Source of the DNA: Erythroxylum novogranatense
Lineage: Eukaryota; Streptophyta; Magnoliopsida; Malpighiales; Erythroxylaceae
Reading direction: 5' to 3'
DNA: 64,000 bases
NCBI GenBank assembly: GCA_029891385.1
Contig: CM057230.1
Span: 32,939,402 to 33,003,401, forward strand
Below the pieces are notes generated by a model that was given only the letters and a program-made list of their open reading frames with translations, was not told the DNA's origin and did not search any database. The position numbers and the translations under genes were made by a program. Positions 9,331 to 21,525 of this stretch are shown in pieces. The first letter of the stretch is position 1, and each line of letters starts with the position of its first letter.

Positions 9331-12201
9331 TGTAGCATCGCACTCATGCAAGACTCGAACCCGATATCGCTAGTGATATCCGAGCCCATGCCTCACGAGG
9401 GTGGTATGCTAGAGCAGTCAAACCCGTTCAAAACTCAGTAAGACATTTTCTCATTTTTTAAAACAATTTCGTGCGCAGAAATCAGTAACCATAATGGGCC
9501 CACTCTTATACAAAAACATTTAAATTAAAACACAATTCCAATAATCACATTACAATTGCGACATTTATCAATTGAGGCTCTTTATAATGACAGTACTATT
9601 CTGCGGAAATTGCAGAAAATACAAACGTTATACAAACATAGAATAACCCTAATGCAGATATGAACTGATCCCAACCTCGAACTCTGACTTGCTTGCAGAA
9701 ATCATACTCCCGTTTCTCTAACGGGGTACTCTTCGATCCCTGAAAAATATTTGCAATGTTGGGTGAGTTTGCGAACTCAGTGAGAAACCATCATCGATGG
9801 TTCACTCAACTCATGCATATTCACACAATTCACAGTATCACATATTATCACTTTCAGAAATATCACACTATCCACATTTAATCATTTATATATGCAATGC
9901 ACATGTGACACTTTCCAATTTATTACGGTGTTGTGACCGAGCGCCTATCGCTGATCAAGAATCGACGCGCGTTTAGAGTAGGAGAGCCTCGTGGTATGCA
10001 CTAACTCCCTCGAGCTCGAGGCTCGATTCAAGAATATGATGTTTCGTGGGCTTAAAGCCCTAATACTGATGAGCCTCGTGGCTCTTACGTTATCGCTCCG
10101 GTCACTGTTGTCATTATCTGATCATGCTTTTATGCATGAATGCATATGCTCCAATTTCCATTTACAGTCATTCATATATCAGTGCCATTTCCAATTCCTT
10201 CGGAACTTCAGTCCGGTATTTCAGTCATAGACATTTACAATTTTATTCCATTGATGCATTCATGATCATTTATACACAATAGCACTCCAATATCAAGTTC
10301 TCAATATTTCGGACACCCATGGTCCGAAATCAATCAAAATCAAACACACATATCCATCCATTTTCTCCACATGGCATCAGTGCATAATATTTAACACACA
10401 TAGGTTGAGGAACCAACTAGGTTACTCACCTGTACTTTCGAGCTACAGCCTGGAAGTCCCAGCAATGTCCGTGGAATATCGATCCATCGGAGCCTCTATA
10501 ACAATCAAATAATTTCCATTACGAAATGCACAGTTAAAATAATTTAATGATGCACATGCCTTGAATAAAGGATGTACTATGTCTATTCATGACTTTCCCG
10601 GTGCTATATCCCATTTTCCACTTTCTTTTGCTAGATCTAACTTTTCACTCAATTGGTCAATAAAACTCATTTCAATTCAATAACATATTACGGAACTCCC
10701 AAATTTCAATTCTAATATCCAATCAATTTATCACGTCTTATCCCCTAGGATATTACCTCAAAATCAATATCACTATTCTCTAGATCAAATTCACCTTTTA
10801 TGCCCAGTTCTAACTTTCCAATAGCCTTTCTTTTACATTTAGGGGCCTCACAATTATACCCCAATTACCAAGAACAATCCTTAGGTTGAATTTCAATCAC
10901 ACTCTTAACTGTCTTTTACTAATTGCGATCCCACTAATTTAAATTCAAACTTTCATTCTTCACATCAATTGTAGACCTCTTTCTCTAGATCATAACGAAT
11001 CAAGAATCGCCTCGATTGGAGGTCTACATCATTAGCTATGCCCCAAAAAACCAAATTAAATCAGTTCAGAAATCTGGTCCTCACCGCGACGTACAAACTT
11101 GCTCGTCGCGATGTCCCAATCTATCGCTCGTCGCGACGTGCAATTTATCGCTCGTCGCGACGTGCGCTCGTCTCGGCGCCTATGCACGTCGCGGCGTATA
11201 CTCCTTTTCTCGTCGCGACGTCTAATTATTTTCTCGTCGCGACGTGTGGGCCCTGTTTCGTCTTCTCTGATTCCCTTTTTATTTTTCTCTCTCTAAAACC
11301 AGTCGTAACTCACCCATCACTACCCCAATCTTCCACAAATAAACTCATGAATGCATTTAACTAATAAATAAACGACATTAAACCAATTTACTCACCAAAT
11401 CAAGCTTCCAATCTTCAACTCTTTCGAAAACCCTCCAACCCTTCCTCTTTTCTCTAACAACCACGGTTAGCTTCTCCAAACCCCAACAATCTTCATCTTC
11501 TCATGGACTAAACTAGACTTTGCAATTAGGGAAGAAGCAAGCCAGAATTTCCAAGGGAGGAAGAAAGAGAATCGGTCGAAGGGAGAGAAAAATCGTGCTC
11601 TAGGAAGGAAAACTTTCCTTTCTACTCCTCTAATAACCTTAGGCATTTAAAGCTTAATCACTTAATTCTCTTGTCTCTTTCCTCGCAAAACATTTAAATC
11701 TCTTTCTCTTTTCAATTCATTTCCAGTCCAATTTGTCTCCGAATTTCAATAGCTCGACATATTAAATTCCAAGCTCATATATCTAAATTTTTCCATTGTC
11801 ATTTACCAATTATTCGAGCACCATGCAGTCAATCAGTCCGTCACTCGAAAAATTTCCGGTCCGGACTTTTTCTTCCAAATTTTCAGAAAATTTCCTAAGT
11901 TCACCGTCAACTGGCGATCACTCTAAAACATTTCCTATTCACATTTTCAAACCCAATTCTTCCAAAATTCCCAATAAATCATAATCAATTCTAATTATCT
12001 CCTAATTTCTCAATTCATATCAGTATCAAAATCAAAAGTCGGGAAAATATCATGAATGCATGTACCTATAAGTGCCTGTGCAAAAGACTCATTCCTTTAC
12101 AATTAGAGGCCAAATGAATGCTCAGTCAATAATGTGCTGTAAAAATCTTAACCCGTCTCAATTTACCAATATAACCTTCCCATCGGTGACGGGATGTTAT
12201 A
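9331..12201 (-). repeat. Gypsy-F 5' LTR (2871 bp)
   Basis: On the element strand it starts TATAACATCCCGTCACCG (the usual TG has become TA) and ends GCTACA before the PBS. It contains a palindrome array (11083-11244) and a hairpin AACCATCATCGATGGTT (9786-9802) near its 3' end. It lacks the 180-bp module set seen in the longer LTRs of S, D and E, which agrees with its shorter length. Small open frames at 11016-11364 only reflect the CG-rich array. Confidence 0.85.
11083..11244. repeat. CGTCGCGACG palindrome array in Gypsy-F LTR
   Basis: Perfect CGTCGCGACG units are at 11129-11138, 11153-11162, 11211-11220 and 11235-11244. Near matches are at 11083-11092, 11104-11113 (CGTCGCGATG), ~11168-11177 and 11186-11195 (CGTCGCGGCG). 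Units are often preceded by CT and followed by TGC. This is a GC-rich island in AT-rich DNA, with 3-4 CpG per unit. Confidence 0.92.
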
Positions 12202-13261
12202 GTATAGCACCGCGATGAGATCGTAGTGGTGAGTTTTAAATTTTTACCATTGATAAAGAATGAGATTCTCTAATGAATACCTTTATAACAAAAATTCCAT
12301 AAGAGTGTGATTTATGTAAGGAGGAAAATAATATATAAGATATTGTATGATGCAATATTATTTCTTGTATAACGATGTCTAGTATAATCACTTATCTAAA
12401 ATAGTTCTACTTAATTCAATGAGCAATATTTCACATTAGATATGAAATATTGAGTCTTTGAAAGAGTCAAAGTTAATGGTTTAAGGACGTAATGCTTAGT
12501 TGAGGCATATATTATATCCATTAAGTTTAGAAATAAATTAATTAATAAAAGGTTATAAGATATTCAAAAGGTTGGATACAATCTTATAGACTTATTGAAC
12601 AAATTGTTTGTTTTAGTACAATGTGGAGACATATTGCTTATAGAGAACAACAATTCTAACTTCAATTGTTGAAAACTTAATTTTAAGAACAACTCTTATT
12701 GGACAAGAAAAGATAACAACTTAATTATGGGAATTAGATCTATAGAGATAGATTGGAACTTGTTCACGTATTCTAAATCCAAGTACATAGATTACTAAAG
12801 ATGTTTAGTATTTGAGATATTAGATACTTGTGAAGTATTAAAGATATTTATTATTCTATGTATACGTTGATATTTGAGTTCAAGGAGATAAGGATATAAC
12901 TTTATAAGTAAATCATAATATAATTAAGATCTACTTAGAACAATATCATTTAAGATTGGAAAGGTTCCAATGTAGCAATGGTTGTTGATTAAGCCATAAG
13001 ACATTTTTCATTTAGTGGAAATGATTAATTGGATTAATGAGTCCTTACATTGTTCAAAATAGTAATCTACTATGGAACATTACAGTCACTGGGCATGCAA
13101 AAGGAACTAAGGTCTCATCAAAGATCTAAGGATGTATTTAGGCAATTTTTCTTAATTATGATGATGATTAAGAGGGAAGTTGTAAGATTTAAGTAAGTGC
13201 TCATTATAGAGAATTTTATAGAATTATATTATTAAGTCCCAGTCTTAGTCCTAGTAGTAGA
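12202..13261. other. Unassigned AT-rich DNA between Gypsy-F and Copia-B
   Basis: About 1.06 kb with no open frame of note, no terminal repeats and no similarity that I can see to any other part of the window. It lies outside both flanking elements, so it may be the remains of the DNA that received them, or part of an older element. The last five bases, GTAGA, should be the left target duplication of Copia-B. Confidence 0.6.
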
Positions 13262-15365
13262 TGTTAGAGTTATGTAAATATAGTGCCCGAAAAGCAAGTG
13301 TATTTAAATGTACCTTAATCTTCTTAAGTTATAGTTTTGTAATGAAAATATTTATTATTAATAAAATAAAAGAGTTTGGTTTTAATGAGCATTATATATC
13401 TAGTCATAAGGTACTAAGATTCTTTTGTAAGTAATATACATATACATAGAGATGTATGGGAAACATGTATATTATTAGAATCTAAATTAGCGGATTCACA
13501 GTTGAATAATCAAGTTGGTTGCTTGATTATGGTTTAGACTGTAGTGTTGCGATTTATCTCCGTGTAAATAAAGGAGTTTATTTCAAGGGAATAATGAGTT
13601 TCATATCATGATAGTAGTTGACTATTGATAATGACACTATTAAATAAATCTAGAATTAAGTATGTTTTCAAGAATAAAGTGGGTCGTTACTTTAATCTTA
13701 AAACACACAACTTAAGCAATCGCTTATTATGAACCACAATCTTGATGAGTAGTGAACTCGTATATGTTTCGTTATAATTCTTGATATGATCGGAATGGAT
13801 TTTTACAGAGTATTAATCTAGTGCCTACATATTGGAATTATTAATTGAAACATATATCAGAGAACATTCACTCAAATAAAGAGTTTATAGTGATATCATC
13901 ACTTCTAGATATTTTAAGAAGATTTGGTGATTAAACTGGCGCTAGTACTTTGATGGACTAGCTACCTATCAAGTATTAACACCAAGATGAGATCTTGTGT
14001 GTTAATCACCATATAAAGTAAAACGGGAGATCTAGAAGGAAAAATCAACATAAGGCCAAAATGGTAATTTTACCCTTTATTGTGTGGATGGTTATAATAA
14101 GGTTCTAAATAGGTTTTGCAATTGAACATAAAATATGTGTTCTCATAATATTTAATAATTCAAGAGTTCAACTAATTGTTTTTAGTGGAATGACATTTAG
14201 TTAATAAGCTAGAATTAATTTTAATGAGATTAAATTAATTATAGGCTTATTGGAGCTTTAATTATCGAAGTTCAACAAGATTCCTCACTTGGCTTCAAGG
14301 AAAGTTATCAAGCTAAGTAAGAAACATAAATGGAGGTTTTAGAAGCCCATAATTAAATGTTAGGCTTGCACTAATTCATGGTTAATTAGAAGCCCAAATG
14401 TTTATTTAGAAATGGGCTAGACTTTGGTTTAATGTAATTGATTAGATTAATTATACTAAAACAAATTTTTAAAAGAAAGGAGTAGTAATTTTGGTTTTAA
14501 TGGACTGATTGTGCAACTACACATTTGATAGTAAATTGTTAAATAAAGATGGTCTTTATTATGGTTTATCATCATTAAATGAAGTTATAAACTTACCATT
14601 AAATGGTTTAATGGTTATCTTTTAATGTTAGCATATAACCTATTAGCATTCATTAGATTAAAGAAGAAAGATGTGCATTGGATGGACCATCTTCCTTCTT
14701 CCATCTTCCAAAAACAAAATTGTTAAGTCACATTTAGGTTGATAGTCTTTTCATATAGCCATTTTAAAGATAAATAAGAAGAGTATCATTTATTGGCTAC
14801 TTGATGATTGATTAAAGTAAGAAGTGATGCATTGGATGCTATTCTCTTCTTTCATTCCATGCATAACCGAAATTGAGTGTGTAAGCAAGTTTTCTTGAAT
14901 GGTTTGACTCTCTCTCTCCTTTCATGCATGAGTGAGCTGAAATTTGCAAGAGAAGAAACTCATTTTTGGTTTATTTCTTCTAAGAAAAATCTCCTCCAAA
15001 CATTTCTTCTATTTTCCCACAAAAGGATTTTGTTAATCAAGTTTTCCTGGAAGAACAAGAGGTAAATCAAATTGGTTGAGGATACAACAACAAATAGATG
15101 ATAGATTGATAAAGAAAAGGATTCAAAAACAAAGGATTTGGATACAAGAAGAAGGAGAGGGCAGTGTAGAGAGGAATTAAAGCTGTAGCAAAGGAGTCGA
15201 TAATATCAATATCTTGTTTATGTTTAATATTATCCTTATACCATATCATCTATAGATTGGCATGATGATTTAGATATATTGCCTCCGCTGCAAATAAGAT
15301 TTCTAAAGCGTTTTGAAATCTACCGGTTCTCTAAATATGGCATGCTTTCTTTTCTCGATCTAACA
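13262..15365 (+). repeat. Copia-B 5' LTR (2104 bp)
   Basis: Starts TGTTAGAGTTATGTAAATA and ends GATCTAACA. It is alignable over its length with the Copia-C LTRs (35103-37202 and 54881-56975) and with the stub at 34405-34928. It is preceded by GTAGA, the probable target duplication. No coding signal. Confidence 0.92.
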
Positions 15366-15366
15366 A

Positions 15367-15380
15367 TTGATATTAGAGTT
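15367..15380 (+). other. Copia-B primer-binding site, decayed
   Basis: Reads TTGATATTAGAGTT where initiator tRNA-Met priming needs a TGGTATCAGAGC-type sequence. The differences are G to A and C to T, as expected from deamination of methylated cytosines. The position directly after the LTR supports the call. Confidence 0.75.
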
Positions 15381-16849
15381 AGTTTCTAATGCATGATTTC
15401 GGTTCCTATATAGTTGATGCATAGGTTGGCAATCATTTTTTGTATGCTGCATTTTTTAATGTGATAGAAATATATATGGTGTATGTATTGCTCTTTTGTT
15501 TGTCCATAGAAGTTAAATTTACCATGTAAGATTTCTTCATTTGGTTATAATAAGGAGGGTGGTCTATCATCACCATGTTTCCTTCTTGGCTTCATTTTTC
15601 TATTTTCTTTGATTTTGTAACGTACAAATTGATGTAATGATGAATATGGAGTAGCCATGGATTGAAGAAATGGAGAGGTAAAGGTTTCGGTGTATCCTTT
15701 TGTGTATTGGCATAGTTTCGGTTTTGTGAAAACAAACATGCTGGAATTTTGTTTCAATGAATCTAGCTTCGGTTTTTAATGTAAAAAAAAGTGCTGGATT
15801 TTTTTTAAAGGAATAAGTTTCATTTTTGATAAAATAATAAGTGCTGGTTTTTTGTTTTAATGGAATGAGTTTCGGTTTTAATGAAATCAAGTGATGGAAT
15901 TTTTTGTCATGACAAAGATTTGACTTTATGAAAATCTAGTGCTGGAATTTTTATTTTCAAAGTGACAAATTTTGGTTTTTATACATGCCATTACATTTTA
16001 TTTACCGAATGGGCTGGATCATATGAGTGAAGAGTTAAAAGTGGAAGATCCAAGTCCAAGAAGAATATTTTGGGCTTAAAAGGCTTGTAATTTTTTTTAT
16101 GTTTTTAGGATGGACAATCAAAAGTGGCTTAATTAGTTCATGTGATGAATGGAGAAATGAATGCAAATAATATGTGATATTAAATGATTGCATGTCATTT
16201 AGAAAATTGCCAAACCTAGGCCTTGCCATGCATTTATGAGATATATAATGCAATAATATAGGATGGATAATAAATAGCATCTAGACAAGATGATATTTAA
16301 AACTTAAAGATTGAGTGGGAGAGGATGCTCATGTGAGAGTCCACGGTCTCCAAATGATGGCCCATTTGCATGTGGTGAAGTGTTACTCCCGATTGGAGGG
16401 CGTGAATCCTAGATCTTGCATGGTTTGGGTCTCCTTAAGGATAAGTCCACTTATTGGTAGCAAATGTGACCTCCCACCGAGGCATGGTTTGCAAGTATCT
16501 TTAGTGAACGAATCAAATGGTTAAACACTCAACATTTTTTATCAATAAACTGCCAACTATAGCTCTGTTAGTAAAAGTATGTATCAAATTATAATGCTTC
16601 TCAAAAAGTTGGGCATGAGATGCTTGGTAGTTTTTTGAGTGGGAGGGTCCCAGTTTTTCTTTTAATAGATAAGATAGCCCACCATCACTTAGTATGTTAT
16701 AGATAAGAAAAATAACCGTCATATAATATTTTAATTTTTTAAGTTTTGTTAAATCTATCATCATACATACATGCATCATGATTTTATACAAAGTTCCAAT
16801 ATTGTTGACTAGAATGCTCATGTTTTAATAATTTATATTTTCAGACATT
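15381..16849 (+). other. Copia-B untranslated leader
   Basis: Non-coding, ~1.5 kb, alignable with the Copia-C leader (37218-38647). It includes a ~50-bp minisatellite at 15738-15990. Small frames on either strand have no recognisable product. Confidence 0.75.
15738..15990 (+). repeat. ~50-bp minisatellite in Copia-B leader
   Basis: Five degenerate units, each carrying a GTGCTGGAATTTT-like phrase, at 15739, 15791, 15841, 15891 and 15939. Between them are phrases like TTCGGTTTTAATGAAA. The Copia-C leader has four such units (37562, 37615, 37664, 37712), so copy number differs between family members. Confidence 0.85.
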
Positions 16850-17396
16850 ATGAACCACAAAATGAATCCACTCACCCTGCTATTGACAAATAACAAATTG
16901 GAAAACGGAAACAAATTTAATGAATGGAGATGTAACCTTGACATTATTCTTCAATATGAACCTTCGGGTGAAGATTCAATTCCTAAGATAGTCCAACTAC
17001 TTGAGCCTTGGAAAAATGCTAACAAGATTACTAAGTGTTATATTCTAGCTTTTGTCAGTGGCATGTTACAAAAGAAAATTGCTTGTATGAAAACTGCTAG
17101 TTCAATGGTCCATTACCTACATGAGATGTTTGGTGTAAGAACTAGGTCTACAAGAGTAAAAGCTATTCAAACCTTTCATAATCTTAGACAAAAACCTGGT
17201 GAATCGGTGCAGGCTTACATGATGAAGGTAATCTCTGCGGTCACTAAGCCTGAGATGTTTGGGGCGGATATGGATGCGGGCACACAGATGATTATGATCT
17301 TCAATAGCTTAAACTCTTCTTTTCAGCATTTTAAGTTAGACTATGAGCTCAACAATAAAGATTACACCTTGAGTGAGTTGATGAATACCCTCTAGA
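16850..17396 (+). pseudogene. Copia-B gag, 5' part, interrupted by solo LTR S
   Basis: Open frame of 181 codons. The first ATG is at 16850, but Copia-C lacks that ATG; the shared start is MNPLT at 16862 (38648 in Copia-C), so the second Met is the likelier native start. Typical Gag signatures are KFNEWRCNLDIILQYE, the KCYILAFVSGMLQKKIACM region and SLNSSFQHFKLDYEL. Relative to Copia-C a short stretch after LQYE is missing. The frame meets a TAG within the CTAGA duplication where Copia-C has CAG (Gln), then solo LTR S. The rest of gag is at 21295. Gag would form the particle shell; this copy is broken twice. Confidence 0.88.
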
Positions 17397-18851
17397 TGTA
17401 ACACCCCACTCCTGAGTGACCTGAACCCGATATCGTTGGTGATATCCGAGTCCGTGCCCCGCGAGGGTGGCGTACTACATCAGTCGATTAAAACTCAGTA
17501 TAACATTTTCTCCTCTCTTTTTTTTTTAACCATTCATTAACGCAGCATAAATAGTAAGAAACTTGAGCCCATGTTCACAATTAATCATTTTCATTTATTA
17601 CAGTCATCCAATAATAATTTACAATCAGACAATGTGTATTATTGCACAATGATTACGGAATACAATTCGATAAGACACTAATGCAGACACGAACTGATCC
17701 CGACCTCTATCCTTCACTTGCCTACAGTAGACATACTCCCGTGTCAAACGGGGTACCCTTCAAATCCTGAAAAATAGATTGCAATTTTGGATGAGTTTGT
17801 GAACTCAATGAGGAACCATCATCAATGGTTCTCTCAATTCATACATCACATAATCAATTCACAGTAATAAGGCGATTAAGTAATACTACGGTCTCTGATC
17901 ACGAGAATATACAAATACAATACTGATCAAACCCATTTCGGGTATTCAGTCCAGTAATGATGCAATGCACATGTGATTCTTTTTCCAGTTTAATTACAGT
18001 GTTGTGACCGAGCGCGTAATCAGTATTCAATGATCAGTAGACGTGTCTGGGGAGAATTATCTCCCTTTGAGCTCTAGGCTCGTTTCAATATTTCGAGCTC
18101 TAGGCTCGTTTCAGTATCAGTGGCGACTTGGTTCACAATTTTTCTTTATCAGTTTATGCATCTGTGTATGAATGCACATGCCCAGTTACAACATCCCCAT
18201 AAATAGTTAATCATTCATAGTCAAGCACAGTCAATTAACAGTCAGTATGCACAAATAATAGTCCATAATTCACAACAATGAACAGTTCATAATTGACAAT
18301 TAATCACAGTCAATCACAGTAATGGTAGATAGGTCACACAATGTACACATTCCTGGTCCCGCCATTATCCCCATATTTGACAAGTAATAATTGAGAAACC
18401 CATCTAGGTTACTCACCTATCACTTCCGAGCTAATGCTGGGAAGTCTCCGCCACGTCGGTCGAACGACGTTCCAATTGGGCCTCTATAAGAATCAGAGAA
18501 GAAAACGATCACTAATTATTCAATCCGAATTCGTTAACGATGCACATGTAGGTATATAATGCATGTTCATGAATTTCCAGCCCTAATCCCATTTTTTCCA
18601 TTAGAAAAATCCGTTTAAAAATTAGAAATCCAATGGCGCTGACGGCGCTCAATTTGGACCTCTATAGGTCCCCAATTAAATAAAACAGTGATCAAAGAAT
18701 CATTACCCGGACCCACATCAATTTTTCGTCCGAAAATTCCCAATTTCCCATGAAATGAAATTCAATGTTTCACGAATCTGATGCCTCAAGAATCAGGTCA
18801 ATCGGATGTCGGACGGAAAAGTTATGAGCAAAAGAAGGAAAAATACACATC

Positions 18852-18956
18852 CTAGTCGACTAGTGCAGATTGTAGTCGACTAGTGCAGGAAAAACACATG
18901 TCCTAGTCAACTAGTGCAGGTTGTAGTCGACTGGTTTGAAAATCCTAGTCGACTAG
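18852..18956. repeat. CTAGTCGACTAG palindrome array in solo LTR S
   Basis: Five units: CTAGTCGACTAG at 18852-18863 and 18945-18956; TAGTCGACTA at 18873-18882; CTAGTCAACTAG at 18903-18914; TAGTCGACTGG at 18924-18934. Units are separated by phrases like TGCAGATTG and TGCAGG. In element direction the array lies ~125 bp after the last module and just before the CGTCCGACATCC box. Confidence 0.92.
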
Positions 18957-19074
18957 TCTTATTAAAATGACAAATCTGAAACCCTTTCTTTCGACATGCC
19001 AACTTGTTTAGGCCATAACTCCGTACTTCTAACTCCAATTTGGACAAATTTGGTGTCTATTTCATAGAGAAAAG

Positions 19075-19850
19075 AGAGCTCTACAAGTTTTATGAAGGAC
19101 ACAAAAGCCAATTTCACCTCTAAGGGTGTCAAAAATGCAATCAAAGTTACTGACCAGTCAATGGGTTCTTAAACAGTACAATATCTTGTAAATTTAATAA
19201 CTTCTCATTTCCTTTGTAAGAAATTACACAATAAATATGCTCGGAATGATCCCAATGTTATCTACAACTTTTATGACAACCTGAACTCAAATTTATTTGT
19301 TAACTAGTCCAAACAATTCACCAAAGCATCTGCCTACTGAAATTTCCCAATCTGAACAGCAAATTTTAAAACAGTATAGCTCCTTGCACAAATGTCAAAA
19401 AAATCACTACCTTATATCACTGGAAAGATAAGATCTCATACTTCAATTTTCATGAAGGATTCAAAAGCCAATTTCATATAAGTTCAAAACTGTCATGCAA
19501 GTTTCTGCTAATCAGGGCAGTTAATAACCTAATGCAGGTTCAGTGTTTGAAAACTCATAACTCCCAAATCTGATCTCTAAAAAATTGCATGCTAAATACC
19601 ATTTTCATGATCAATGTTTCCTCTACAACTCTTCAGAAGATCACTCAAGCCAATTCAATTCACGAAAATTGCTAAAATTGCCTCCAATCAGAATGCTCAC
19701 AAAACCGACACTTAGGTTAGATTTCACCAAAGTGCACAAAATCAGTCAATAGTTAACAGTTCATAACTCCCAACGTACATATCAAAAAATTGCAAAATCA
19801 GTGGCAATGGAAAGCTAACAATATAGGCTGCAACTTCCATGAAGACCATT
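19075..19850 (-). repeat. Five ~180-bp spaced modules in solo LTR S
   Basis: On the element strand a degenerate ~90-bp unit recurs with the core GAAAGTTGTAG, then a TTTCCATTG-like phrase, then a GGGAGATATGA-like phrase. On the plus strand the core (CTACAAC or a variant) starts at 19081, 19262, 19441, 19623 and 19828: spacings 181, 179, 182 and 205. The single long interval falls at the same end as in Gypsy-D. Confidence 0.85.
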
Positions 19851-21294
19851 TTTACCAATTCCCTCTAAATTAATCTAGAAAAATCATCAAAACAATCAGA
19901 TCATCAATCCGGATACTGTTCACATAAGTCCCAGTAGTAACTTTCCAAGCCAAATTTCAACCTCTTAATGCTAAAATTAGACAACACCTATTTCACACAA
20001 AATTGTAGCCAATCAACCAAAGGTTCATTTGGAACAAATCGCACCTCATTTTCATAACCACACCATTAGTTATGCTTAAAATAGTACAGTAGGTCAAAAA
20101 TCAATTTTCCAGCTTTGGTAGTAACCTTAGATCCTATCACTTCCAATGCCAATAACACATCACTAAGCATCCAAATGGACAAGAAATCAGTCACTAGATC
20201 TTTCATACACTCACTTAGACCCATAGTCAAAATTTTACAGAATTAAAATCTTAATTTCTATGCAAGATTAGTCATCAAATCAAGCTAAAACACTTTTAAA
20301 CCATGCTCATTCATACTCACCTTATCAAATCATACTCAACATAACCTTACCCAACCATTCAAGCTATAAATTTCATGACCTTCATGCATCATACATCATA
20401 TATAATGAACAATAACTTCCAATAAATGTAACTAACTACTAATTCATTCATGGAATACATAAGTAAAGCTTAAACCATACACTTACCTAATCAAAGCTTC
20501 CAACTCTTCAATTCTCCAACAACTTCTCCACCTTACTTTCTTACTTCACTCCACATACACAATTACCATGATAATAGGATAGCTTGGATGCATGAAGGAA
20601 GGCTCTTAAGGTTGGAGGAAGAGACACTTGAAGAAGGAGAAAAATCGATGGAGATGAAAAAGTGGAGAAGAGTTTCTGATGAGGAAGGAAAAAAGAGCAA
20701 GAAACTTGGTCCTTTCATGCTTTAAATAAAGCATTACCGAGAGAGGAAGCAAGTTTGCATAAGACAAAGACATTAATTCATTTAGAACAAGTGGCAATTC
20801 TAAGGAAACAAACAAAATAGGCTAAAAACAAAACAAGCAATAGGATTTCTTGAGAACCCTAAAGAAATTTGACCCATTCAAGTCTAATGGCCCTCATTTC
20901 AATCCCAAAATAATATACCCAATATTGTAGTGCCATTGGATAGAAATTTTTGCTACCAAAAATCAACCGGTTCGCCGCTTGGCGATTTTTTCAGTCCGGG
21001 AATTTTCTCCGAAAAATTCCAGAAAATTCCTAAAAATCCCTTAAAATATAAAACACTCAATGACACACTCATACTAATTTTTCAAACTCAATAACCACGT
21101 TAATCACAATAAAATTGCAGTAGGCACATCTACTGGGAATGTCATGTATGCATGTACCGAAATTTACATGTGCACAATTTCACTGTTTACTAATACTAGT
21201 ATGCATGAACAATACTAATTAATCCCTATCAATCTCATCCTATGACAATATACTATTTTACCCTTCCAGTAGGGGGGTGGGATGTTACACTAGA

Positions 21295-21525
21295 GCACGG
21301 AGTATATATTGAATATTAAGGCTCATGAGCCTGAAGCTAATGTAGCATCTTCTTTTAAGCCTAGGGGTAAGGGTAAAAAGAAGAAAAAGGATCCAATGAA
21401 AAAGAAGGCCCAAATAGGGGTCAAGGTCAAAACCATGAAAAAGAAGGCCAAAGAAAACATCAAAGGAAAGTGTTTCCACTGTGATGAGATGGGTCATTGG
21501 AAAAGAAACTGTTCAGTCTAACTTG
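21295..21525 (+). pseudogene. Copia-B gag, 3' part with intact zinc knuckle
   Basis: Continues gag after solo LTR S. A Lys-rich stretch (KPRGKGKKKKKDPMKKK) leads to a complete CX2CX4HX4C zinc knuckle CFHCDEMGHWKRNC at 21471-21512. This nucleocapsid motif binds element RNA. It is the only intact zinc knuckle of the three copias here. The frame ends at a TAA near 21520. Confidence 0.88.

Larger units (their letters stand above)
7545..12201 (-). mobile_element. Gypsy-F, gypsy-type LTR element, left part displaced by Copia-A
   Basis: Minus-strand element seen as one complete LTR (9331-12201), a PBS (9313-9326) and 1.77 kb of interior. Its LTR 3' end shares the phrase CCGATATCG...GTGATATCCGAG with Gypsy-D, Gypsy-E and solo LTR S, so it belongs to the same wider group. 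The interior next to the PBS is alignable with that of Gypsy-E (60650-60760), for example GTGACAACTGATCCC. The interior is cut at 7544 by Copia-A; the rest and the second LTR would be left of the window. Bases right of the LTR are GTATA. Confidence 0.82.
17397..21289 (-). mobile_element. Solo LTR S, gypsy type (3893 bp), in Copia-B gag
   Basis: Perfect 5-bp target duplication CTAGA at 17392-17396 and 21290-21294. On the minus strand it starts TGTAACATCCCACCCCCCTA and ends GTTACA. It is one LTR only: no PBS, PPT or second copy, so it looks like the product of LTR-LTR recombination. Its 3' end shares the phrase CCGATATCGTTGGTGATATC with Gypsy-D. It carries the full set of shared LTR features: five ~180-bp spaced modules (19081-19834), a palindrome array (18852-18956), the CGTCCGACATCCGATTGAC box (~18797-18816), the GGACCT hairpin (18656-18671) and the AACCATC hairpin (17814-17830). 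Confidence 0.92.

Noticed and set aside
11016..11364. Overlapping open frames rich in Arg, Ser and Asp-Val repeats
   Set aside because: They are read through the CGTCGCGACG array in three frames at once, which is expected from a GC-rich tandem repeat. No start context or known domain.
17397..21289. Full-length element instead of solo LTR at 17397-21289
   Set aside because: There is only one set of modules, one palindrome array and one of each hairpin, and no PBS or PPT between the duplications, so a single LTR explains it.
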